Below are positions 41,001-53,000 of a stretch of 64,000 nt of DNA, one piece after another. Where the stretch lies: positions 32,095,031 to 32,159,030 of the forward strand of contig NC_084790.1 in assembly GCF_028858725.1 (NCBI RefSeq), read 5' to 3'. Every line of letters starts with the position of its first letter. The stretch's first letter is position 1. The stretch comes from Colius striatus. Lineage: Eukaryota; Chordata; Aves; Coliiformes; Coliidae. A program made the translations under genes and the position numbers. The notes below the pieces were generated by a model. That model had not been told where the DNA came from. It searched no databases and was given only the letters and a program-made list of their open reading frames with translations.

Positions 41001-44000
41001 TAATCTCATCCAGAATGAGAACCAGCACCTGTAGCCTGTGACAGAGAAAATTAAGTCTTTTGGAAATGACCCTAAGAGGAACTGTCATGTTTATAACCAG
41101 TCCTAGTTCAATGATTTTGAGCAGGATTTCATTCTTTGCCTTTGAAAATTGAATACCCCAGATGAAACCTTCTGTTAGAAAATAATTTACTGAAGCAACA
41201 GAGCCAATTTCAATAAAACAATCAAAGCTAATTACATGAGAGAATATTGTTAAGCTATATATCAAATATAGCTTAACAAAAATATAATTGTGAAGTCAGA
41301 ATGCTTCATAATCCTAATACTGCCATTCAACTAGTCCAGCTACTGATGGAGAGCAGACCTAAATATCCAAAAAGTACGATATAACAAAGTTTTCAATACA
41401 AACTATATTTATTCTGAGAAACGTTTATCATATTAATCTGGACCTTTTTAAAGCCACTCGAGTCATCTTGGCACAGTTAACTCATTCCTTCTTCTGTATC
41501 AACAGTCTGATTAATTTACTTTACAATTAATTTACTTTACAATCAACTTTTTCCCTGGACTAGTAGGATTAAGTCCACAGAAGGGCCTCAAAGATGACTA
41601 GAGGGCTGGAGCACTTTTCCTGTTAAGACAGGCTCTCTGAGAGAGCTGGAATTGTTCAGCTTGGATAAGAGACCATACAGGAGCCTTTCAATACCTAAAG
41701 GAGTCTACAAGAAAGGTTGAGACAGACATTTTACAGGGGGTAATAGCTTTAAACTGAAAGACAAGAAATTTAGATTAGATGTTAGGAAGAAGTTCTCTTC
41801 TATCAGGGTGGTGAGGAACTGGAACAGGTTGCCCAGACAGACTGTGGAAGCCCCCTCTCTGGAAGTGTTCAAGGTCAAGTTAGATGGGATTTTGAGTAAG
41901 CTGTTCTCAGAGGAAGGTGCTCCTGCTCATGGCAGAAGTTTGGAATTAGATGACCTTTAAGGTCCCTTCCAATCCAAACCATTCTATGATTCTACCTCTT
42001 GGCTCACAAAATGAACAACGTGCTACAGTCTGTATGAAGATTTCAGACCCCCTAACTCACAACCCATATCCTCATTCTATTTGCGTGAATAAGTTTCCCC
42101 GCCTCCTGCTTCAGCCAAAGACAGAGTATTTTATCTCTGTTGTGCAACGGCTACCACAGAATAATTAACTTATCCTCTAAAATAGATTTTGGTTGTTGAT
42201 TTTAAAGAAACGAGTTCTTCAGTTTACCTGAAGCTTCTATTACTACAAAATAAACTGCCAAGAGACAGGACTACGTGGAAGACAAGTGGAAAACAGAGCA
42301 GAAGAATCCAATTTAAAAAGAGCAAAAGCCTTTTTAGAACAATTTTTAGAACAAGGTCTCAGTGGTCTTTACAGAAGCTATTAATCAGGGACTCAATACC
42401 AAGTAGTTCTGGCTTTCTCCTAGCACTGAGCCTATGATCATTAAGATACAGTGAGGAACTTTCAAACAGTGGAGTATAGAGTAAGGTAAGTTTGAATATG
42501 TCACTATCAGTAGCTACAGATGACATATTTTCCAAGTTGAGCTTGTCCTATTAGTCCTTTCATTAAGCTGTGGTGTTGTAAACACAATATAGAACACTTA
42601 GCAACTCTGCCTCAGAGAGTGAAAGTGGTCTGAAATGTATCTGCTCTGAAACTGTGATCTTAAGTAGATGTGATGGAGAAAATGAATACAAAATCTCTAC
42701 CTACCTATCTGCCCCACCTCTCTGAAGGCTTTACACAAAAACAAGGTTGAAGTCTTCTGTCAATTTATTCACATCTTGACACAACTGAGCGTATTTACAA
42801 AGCAGAAACAATGTGTGCAGATGTCAAAAGGAAGAACAGAAGTTACCCGATTACTAACTGTATGAAACTGTTCCCTAAACTCCACACATAGAATGGAGGT
42901 CTCATATTATTTAGGACCTTTTTTTTTAGCTTTGTTTGTGATTCCCTGACAGACTCCAACACATTTGTAAACAGCACATTTTTAAGAAGTAGCTCAGTAT
43001 TCACTACATATAACCAACAAAGAGCAGACTCACATTATTTCTGATTACCAGTTGCTCTCTGTAAAGTAATATCCAGCAAATACTAAAGCACACTCTTGTG
43101 CTTTAAGCTGCCTTGTACGAGCTGGAACACTTGAAAGAGATTGTTTGCCTGAAAATATGCAGTGGAAAGGAACACTAGCAAGATGTACCATGTTAATTGT
43201 TTGGTCTTGTTTGAGATGAGACAGCTTGGCCTTTAGAATACCTGGGTGTGACTGGAAGAAGACATGGGTGAATGAACAAGTTGCTCTTGTTGAAATAATT
43301 GAGTCTAGCAGTAAAATCTCAGAGAAACTGACAGATTAGGTTAGTTTCAGAGAGGATATTTAAATGCATTTCATGAACACATTCCTCTGTGGAACACAGT
43401 AAAATATGATTGGCTAAAGTATACACCTAAAGTATATTCTGTTATGGAGTGACAGCTGTTAAGACCAACATTGTCAGAATGAAATGATGCACAAGCATAT
43501 TTCAATACGTTTAAACTCGATTACTATAGTGGTCCTACACTAGCAAAATTCTTTTACACAGAACAGTGTTTTGGAAATCTGTCACACAAATAAAACCACA
43601 ACGTTGACAGCTTTGATTACAAACTGTGTACTAAACTTCTCAATAAAAGACCAGAGCAGCTTAAGATCAATCAAAGAATTTAGTACTTTGACCACCAAAG
43701 TCTGAGGGGAATCCCAGTGGTGCTGAACTACCCCGTCTGTAAATAACTCTCTTTTTTATTCAGCATGAGAGCACAATTTCCCCAAAACGCGGCCAGCAGC
43801 CGCTGTCCATGGTCCCTACGCACACTGTGTTGCTGGATGCACCCGCTTCCTGCCTGGAGAAAGTATCCAGCCGAGATGCTCGGGATCAAGCCATTAGACA
43901 GACAAGGAGATCAGCGACAGTAAGCCTGACCAGAGAGGCTGAATGTGTAGCTGTGCCCTAAGGGATATGCACGTACAGCACAGCCAAAATTATATGTTTC

Positions 44001-47000
44001 AAAAAAGAGGAGCTGTACTTCTCAAAACATTTCCAAGCAACTTACAAAGCTAAATACGGAAGAAAAGGTTAAAAAATTTAAATAACTGGCTTTCTTCTAT
44101 ACCTGCAGGTCCCTAACAATGGCTTTTAGTACTACTGCAATGTCAATGTACTTTCTTTGATTTTAATGAATTCTTTATTAATTTGACTGTCAAACTCTTT
44201 TGATGTACAAAAGTTTTGAGAGTCCAGACAAAGTTTATAAAATAGCCAGGTCAAAGGAGTTTGTAACTGGAAAAGAGAGTATTAAAGGTAAGAGGAAGTA
44301 AGAAAGATGAAAAGCTCTTCACTGAGAATTTAGTTACAGATATGTGTTCTTCATCAACAAATCAAGCATCAAGAAGAGTGTGGCCAGCAGGTCAAAGGAG
44401 GTTCTGCCCTGGCCTGTACTCTGCCCTGGTGAGGCCTCATCTGGAGTCCTGTGTCCAGTTCTGGGCTCCTCAACTCAAGAGGGACAGAGAAGTGCTGGAG
44501 AGACTCCAGTGCAGGGCCACTAAGATGATCAGGGGCCTAGAACATCTTTCATATGAGGAAAGGCTGTGGGAACTGGGGCTGTTTAGACTGGAGAAGAGGA
44601 GATTGAGGGGAGATTTTATTAACATCTATGAATATCTAAAGGGTGGGTATCAGGAGGTTGGGACATCCCTTTTTTCTATCTGGATATGGTCCTAGGCAAA
44701 TGGTTGTAGCTTTTCCTGCTTGAGCAGAGGTGGGTGGACCAGATGACCTCCAGAGATTGCTTCCAACCTCAACCATTCTGAGATTCTGTGAAACACTCAC
44801 TGGGGACATCCCTTTTTTCTATAGTAGCTAGTAACAGGACAAGGGGTAACAGGATGAAGCTGGAACACAAAAAGTTCCACTTAAATATAAGAAAAAAGTA
44901 TTTCACTGTGAGGGTGACAGAGCAGTGGCACAGGCTGCCCAGAGGGGTTGTGGAGTCTCCTTCCTTGGAGGTCTTCAAGTCCCACCTGGACATGTTCCTA
45001 TGCGATCTGATCTAGGTGAAACTGCTTCTGCAGAGGGGTTGGACTAGATGATCTCTAAAGGTCCCTTCCAACCCCTACCATTCTATGATTCTATGATATC
45101 AGGATCTCAGATTCAAAAACCTGATCTTTCTTTTCCTTCCTGACCAATAATAAGGTCCTGAAAATCAGCAATCATTTTGCTATAATAAAATACATCTATC
45201 AGCTCGTGCTAGCAATAAACACAGTGGGTTTAGTACACCGGACTTTGCTGTGCTTAGTTGGATATATTACACACATTTGTAATTAGGGCACACAGTATGC
45301 CAGTTCTACCTCAAATTTCATGCAGTACATAGCTGTAAATACATTTCTCTTCACAAGATAACATATATGAGATTATGCTTACTAAAGAGTAGCTCTGCTG
45401 TCTTCAATTTATTTCTTTTAAGCATTACCATATTTTCATTAAAAAAATACATGAACATTATAAAAAAAGAAAACATTTTGCCAATTAGAACAATAATAAA
45501 TCACTTTTGTTGTGTTTTGTACTTGTGCTATGACTTCACCATTTCTTGGAAATTATCCTAACTAATACAATGTCTACTTTCCATTTCTTCAGATATGCTA
45601 ATGATATTATAAGCATTTTTTGGAGCCTGTACATTGTAGAAAATATCAGAGAAAGTTCCTTTATAATTTAAGAACTGAAGAACATAAACCAGGTGTCAAA
45701 GAGTCAACATGGTTAAAATGGCTAAGATGCATATTCCTTTACTAAGTTGAAGGTGCTTTTTTAAAGATTATAAATAACCTTATACCAAGAAAATCAAAGG
45801 CTCATCTCTCATTTATAACTTTGAACAGGATCTTCTGGTGCTGAAACAACAGGCAAATCCTCTTCAATTTTTAATCTTCCTCATTATAATGCAAATATTG
45901 CTCTTAACACCTTTCAGTATAATTTTCTTCCAAGGTTTAATTAAGTCACTTTTTCCTTAATTTTGAACTTTATTTAAGGGGTCCCACATAATGTCTCTCA
46001 AACATGTATCTCAAGCCTGAAAAATCTAAAGATTTTCTCATATATTTGGCCTTAATCTAAAAATGTCTCTAACAATTCATTCTAGGCATTCCACACCAGT
46101 ATTTGGAAGTGAATTTGTCTCCTTCTACAAGTCTTATCCTTTCTCCATCAATCTAAGAAATTTTAACCACCTACCAAATGGAACTCTTTTTTCTTACAAC
46201 CTCACACAAACTAGCAAAGGTAAATTATGCAAATTTATTTTAGAAAGGAATGTAACTTAAGGCTACATATACTGGCATATAAACAAGTCAAGTCCTGTTG
46301 TTTGACTCTGCTGCCATAAGTTTGCCATGTAATACTGTAACACAAATACACTACTTAATCCTCTGAAAATAAACCCCAAGGATCTGCCTGTATGCTGTCA
46401 TCTTTTCCTCTTCCTTTCAATATATATCCCACAAGGAATTATAGGCCTCCCCCTTTTTATTTTTTAAGAAGGAAACAAAAGTGGAATGATGCAGAAAAAG
46501 GAGGATCTATACTTCTTTCACTTGAATCAATTACAAATTTGTATTCCAGCTACAAAAAGCCTTGCTCAATACGCTTTCACTGTAACTAGCTTTTCATGCA
46601 CAAGTAAACAGCAAAATATGTAACAGTGAACAAACATTTAAGTTTCCCAACTCACAGATTCAGCTACAATCTGGCAAATATTTTATCAGTGTAACAAACA
46701 TATTGTGCAAAAGTATTTATCTCTGTGTATGTGTGCATGCACACACCTGTAAATACAGCATACAACACCTGAAAATAATTAAAAGATGAGTTAGGAATCC
46801 AACAGGTAATAAACAGAAGAATTATGTGTAACTTTAATACAAACCTCATTTTGCATGGATTATGATGTTAATTTTTCTTACAAAGAAACTATGTCTTACA
46901 ATCAGTGAATCATTAGTGTATATTTAACCTCATTCAGATAATCCTCCTTACACAAAGTTATTTTTTCACCATAGCCTGTCCTATGAAATTAAGGTCCATA

Positions 47001-50000
47001 ATTACTGCTACTTCACTAGGGACTGCAGATAGAACTGTCATTAATTCATTTGGGGCATCCACCTAGAATCATCTCAAAATGTGACTTTACAGGATATATA
47101 TCATTATATTTCACATCTTCTGGTCAAACCATATTTATAATAATTTTCAGTAGGAGCTATGTATATGCAAGACTTAGTTTGTTTTTTGGTCTACCCTCAA
47201 AGATTAGGAAAATAGATCAGGAAATCAGACTTTACTAAGATACCAAGTTTTAGGTAGCTCCTAGAACAGTTCAGCAGCTCTGATAAGAGTCTAGAGAGCA
47301 TCAAATTGCCTTAGACCATGAAGTCATATATTTCTCTTTACATTGTTTTTTATTTCATTTATCATATATTTTCTAATCTCTAAAATGAGATAGAAGTCCA
47401 GTGAAGTGGTTTTCTATGCAATCTATCTCACTACCAGGACAGAATTCTATGACTGCAGACTTCCAAGTCCAACGTCTGAATGCTGGACTAAATTATTTTA
47501 AATGTAGGGATTTCAGCTAAAACTCTCATCTGAGAAAAACAGATCTCACATGTGTCTGACTGAGACCTTAGAAAAGAGAGATCTGAAGTTCACTTATTGA
47601 ACTTCACCATTTGAGTTCCTGGAATAACTTGTGCTCATTGTAATCATGAAATAATGGGGAACAAGGAAAAAAAACCCCAAACAAAACTCCCATATGGGCA
47701 GTAGAATCAATCAATACAGAGAGCAAAAGAATTCCAGCTTTGAGAATCAGTTCAGATTCCAGTAAAGGCAAAAATATGTGGGTTTTGGTGCTAACTTCTA
47801 AATTACGTAAGCCAGACACAAGTGAAAATATGCTTTTTTAAGTGTCACAGTAAACATTAATACCAGATATGAAAATCCCATCCCTTTTATTTCCTATATA
47901 AGTGCAGGTAATGTATACATGTGTACACACATGACCTTCTGAAACAAAATATCGAATCTATATGCTGCAAGTGAATTTTCAGTTCAAGCCAGCCTTTTTA
48001 AAAAAACATAAACAGAATTATATTGACTTTACCAGGAAAAAACATTTGCCCTTTCTGCTTCAAAGTAAAGTTTATGATTACAACTAATGCACACAAAATG
48101 AGGTATAAAATCATGAGCCACACATTAACAAATTAAATATTGCACATCTGATTAACCATCACATTTATATCGCTCCCTCCTTATTAAGAAACTACTCCTG
48201 CTACAGAATCTGTACAGTTTTTGGGTACAGCAGCAGCCGACTTTCTAAATAGTAAAAGCTGCTTCCCAGTTTGCATACCAAAAACCAACCTAAACTAAAT
48301 CATATGATGTGACAGACTACAGACATGAAAGCCTTAAACAAAAAGAAACATATTTAGGACTTTTACCCCCAGGTAAAGAAGAGACATGTAGCAGCCACAG
48401 TGAATGCTATGAACAGATAATAGTTTTTTTCACTGCTGTATCTATTGAATACAAGTTAGTCAAATCTCTATTGATGATGAACAAAAAATAAACATAAATA
48501 GTATTTGTTTTAATAGGGACTTCGTCTTCAGTAGGAACAGGAAATTCTCCAATACGCACAAATGTCTAAATCAATTGCATTTTGTACAATAATTAACTTC
48601 CTAAGAAAAGTTTAGCTTCACCAAACATTGACATTGTTATTTCAGAAACAGTATGATGAGCTAGTTTCATTCAGTTCAGTTTAATTTCAACACTACAGGG
48701 ATTTAACTTTACCTTCATGCTGAGTGATGGTTCACATTGTGATGATTACTAGTTATTTCAATATATTTACACTGTATATTAGTGTGCCTCTGATGAGTGA
48801 AGAGGGTGATATTGAAAATTTAACTCCTAGAGGTGCCTGAACTGCCTGTGCGTAGCAGGAAGTACATCTAAATCTCTGCCTAGGCAATTATGTGATATAT
48901 CTGTTAGCATTACTGTATATGGAAAGTTAGAAGTAGTTGGGCTAAGGTCTGTATCGAGGCCTAGTGAGCAGTGTGGGATGTTGATGTAACCTAGCAGTCT
49001 AGGGAACTAGTGGGGCATGCTGAGCTTGTGCATTCTTGCTTAAACAAAGCAAAGAGATTAGTGAAGAATACTGAACACTGAATCTTGTTTTTCTCAAAGA
49101 AATCGTTATCTCGAATGTTTACCTGTTTGTTATCTATGGAAATTTCTTGTTGTGGATTCAGATAAGCATAGTCTCAAGTAACTACATGAAAGAGCACAAC
49201 ATAATCCTAATGTCCTAGAAAACTGGTAAACATCACGGGGACCTGATGAAGTAATCATTTGTGGAAAGTATATAAACTCTGTGAAATTTTCTGTTAGTGG
49301 GGGCTCTGACTTTGGACACTAGTCCTCAGGTCCCTAGGGCCCTCAATAAAGCACCGCATAAAACGACCTCGGTTGTTTTGTGTTTTCCTTCGGGAACGGG
49401 CAGCAGTTTTCTGGCGACCGCGGCAGGACTCCGAAGGTGGCTGGGGCGGTTCGCGTGCTGATTTACTCCACGCCGGCACCGAGAGTTTCTCGGGGAGTCA
49501 TCGGTTCGTGCCCGACCCCCGTACCTGGCGGACGACTGCTATAAGGTAAGCCCATAGGTGCTTTATTTTCTGGTATGGGTGCCTGCTCATAAGACGAGGC
49601 GGCGATCCTCGCTGAGTTGGGCTAAGACGTCTTGGTGGATGCCTAGGCGCCGGCTGTAAGACGCGGCGAAAGCTGCGCAAGTCCGGCACTTGCCCCTCGC
49701 GGCGTCGAGAAGTGGCAAGTTGGTTTGGTACTGGTTATTGGTTTTGTGGTTTTTGTTTGTATCGTTACAGTGTTTGTGTTTGCTGTTATTTTGTCTGCTG
49801 TTATTTTGTTTCGTGAATACTTGAAATGATGCCGCTTAAAACTTTTAAGCCGTTAGTTCAGTCTAATAGTAAAATCCCAGGAAACACCCCATTAGGATGT
49901 TTGCTGGGAAGATGGAGGAGTGCTGGATTTTATCAGGATTTGAATAAGGGTAAACCGATAAACTATTGTAATCATTGGTGGCCTTTATATGAGTCAGAAG

Positions 50001-53000
50001 GGGGACCTGCGTGGCCCCTAAACGGTACGGTCGATCCGGGTATTATATCACCTTTGATGCAGTATTTACGGGACAATGAGAAATGGGATGAGATCCCGTA
50101 TTTGGATTTGTTTTATTATTTAGGGCGAAAACTGGATTGGTAGAAGGAATGTGGTATTTTAGTTTTGGAAACAAAGGAATTAGGGTGTAGTGAATGTAAG
50201 AAGAGATCTATGTGTGTTAAGTGTTTAGCTGCCTCCTCTGGTCCAGAGGAAGATTTATCGTTATTAGTTGCTCATAGTGGACAGGGTCCCTCTGCTCCAC
50301 CCTATGTTCCACCTCAGATGGAACAGGATAGTGAGGACGATGATAATGAAGAGGAAGAAGAGGATGAAGATGAGGACACCAGGAACTTGGATAAGATGTT
50401 AGAAGTTGCGTGGAAGGTTTATAATAGTAGGGGAAAAAGAATCAGCTAAGCGGCAACAAGCAGGTATACTGGCTGTAATTCAACAATCAGGAGGACAAAG
50501 GGGCCGAGGTCGTGGTAGAGGAGGCTCTGCCCAAGGAAGAGGTGGTTATGGTCAGGGAAGAGGGGGATTTCGAATGGGAAACCTTAATCAAGGAAAGTTA
50601 GGTTTTAATCAGTGTGCTTTTTGTCGACAGATAGGACATTGGAAAAATGAATGTCCTGTGAAAAATGGAATGGGAGGTGGCAATGGGTAGTTATCCTATG
50701 CCTCAGGCAGATGTCGCCTAAGCCCTGGTTTTGGGGAATTACCAAAATCAGAGCTGACTAGAGCAAGGGTTAAAGGTAAGGTTAGAAATAAATGGTAAAG
50801 AACAGGAATTCACAGTTGATACAGGAGCTACTTATTCAGTTCTCAACAAAAGACTGGGAACAATAAGTGATACCACCGTACAGGTGGTAGGGGCTATGGG
50901 TCAGCTGGAAGAAAGACCATTTTTGCAGCCTCTAAATTTGAAATTTGGGGGAAAGGAATTGGATCATCAATTTTTTTTATATGCCCAATTGTCCCAAGCC
51001 CCTGTTTGGAAGGGATTTATTGTCTTTGTTAAACGTGAAAATAATATTTGAAAATGGGAGAGTAAAATTGGAGATTCCAAATGAAGAAATTGGGAAAATT
51101 TTTGTAATAAAGGAAATAGAACCTATTCCCATTCCAGAAGAAATAGATCAGGCAGTTGTACCCTGGGTATGGGAAACAGGGACCCCAGGAAAGTCAAAAG
51201 CTGCCCAGCCTGTTGTTGTAGAACAGGAGAAAAAAAAAAAAGAAAGAAAAAAAAAAAAAAAGAAAAAAAAAAAGGAGCCCAGCCGGTTAGGGTTAGACAA
51301 TATCCAATTAAGTTGGAGGCTAGGAAAGGAGTGGCTCCACTGATAACCCAATTTGTGATTCAAGGAATTTTACAGGAATGTGAATCTGAGTATAACACTC
51401 CTATTTTTCCTGTAAGTAAGCCTAATGGTAAATATAGGCTAGTGCAAGATTTAAGGGCCATAAATGAAATTGTAAAGGACATTCACCCAGTGGTTGCTAA
51501 CCCTTATACTCTATTAACATCTGTGTCGGAAAGGTTTAAATGGTTTACAGTAATTGATTTGAAAGATGCCGCCTTCTGCATCCCGCTGGCATTACCAAGT
51601 AGGAAGTATTTTGCATTTGAATGGGAAGATCCAAATTCGGGAAGGAAGAAACAACTGACATGGACACGGCTTCCGCAGGGTTTCAAAAACAGCCCCACTA
51701 TTTTTGGAAATCAATTAGCCAAAGAGTTGGAGGAATGGAAGACCGAACAGGTAAGAGAATCTCCATTCTCTTATGTGATTTTGCAGTATGTGGATGATAT
51801 TCTGTTGGCAACTGAGGAAAAGGAAGTTTGCCTGAAGCTTACAATTGCCTTACTGAATATGCTGGGACAAGCAGGATATCGAGTATCTAAGGAAAAGGCC
51901 CAGCTCCTCAAAGAGAGTGTTCTTTATTTGGGATGTGAATTAATGCAAGGTCAGAGACGATTGGGCACAAACAGAATTGAGGCAATATGTGCCATACCCC
52001 TTCCAAGGAATCATCAGGAACTGAGATCATTTTTAGGAATGATTGGTTGGTGTAGACTGTGGATTCTAAATTTTGGATTGTTAGCCAAACCCTTGTATGA
52101 GGCTTTGAAGGAGCCCCAATTGGAATGGAGTCCACAAAGGAAAAGAGCCTTTCAGGAGCTAAAACAAGCTCTGAAAGAAGCACCTGCCTTAGGCTTGCCG
52201 GACTTAAATAAGGATTTTCAGCTTTATGTAAATGAAAGGCAGAATCTGGCTCTGGGAGTGTTGACCCAGAAAATAGGGTCATGGAAACGCCCAGTGGGAT
52301 ATTTTTCAAAACAACTGGACAATGTTAGTGCTGGTTGGCCGTCATGCTTGAGGGCAGTTACGGCCACAGTGATCCTCATACAGGAAGCCCGAAAACTGAC
52401 TTTGGGAAGGATAATGGAGGTCTTTGTGCCCCATATGGTCTTGGCTGTCCTGGAACAAAAGGGGGGTCACTGGTTATCATCCAGCAGAATGTTACAATAT
52501 CAAGCTATATTAAGAGAACAAGATGATGTGGAACTTAAGATAACTAACCATATCAACCCAGCAGAATTTCTTCACAGCAAACAGGAAGAAGGGGAGCTGG
52601 TTCATGATTGTGTAGAAACAATTGAACAGGTGTATGTGAGCCGAGCAGACCTAAAGGATAGACCGTTAGAAGATTCAGATTGGGATCTCTTTACCGATGG
52701 ATCTAGCTTTGTGGAAAATGGAACCAGATCGGAAGTTCTCGCCCTGTTGGATGCGGTACATAAACCAGAAAAGGTAGCAGTAATGCACATCAGGGGACAT
52801 CGTAAAGAAGAAGGAAAGATATATCGAGGGAATAAACTAGCAGACATCACTGCTAAAGAAGCTGCTCGACAGGTTTGGACTCAGATGGCTTTAATACCAA
52901 CCAAGGTGAGCCTGTTTCTTGTTATATGATTCGGGGACCGAGCTATTCTGCCAATGATGAGAAATTGGCGACATATCTAAAGGCCCAGAAGAATGCAGCT

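Larger units (their letters stand above)
44366..45096 (+). mobile_element. CR1 LINE 3' fragment, itself interrupted
   Basis: Frame 44342-44695 ([46 protein letters not shown]) continues after an interruption as 44788-45015 ([20 protein letters not shown]) to the tail GATTCTATGA at 45096. The interruption is the insertion at 44680-44802. Confidence 0.92.
48830..49405 (+). mobile_element. ERV 1 5' LTR
   Basis: The right end is fixed by the terminal CA in CGGGCAGCA (49405), a GTTTTC spacer and the primer site. U3 contains TATATAAA at 49269-49276 and the polyadenylation signal AATAAA is at 49345-49350. The start is not determinable without the 3' copy; candidates lie between about 48780 and 49018. 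Confidence 0.6.

Noticed and set aside
51148..51363. Phe-rich frame on the - strand
   Set aside because: It is the complement of the A-rich tract in ERV 1 pol.
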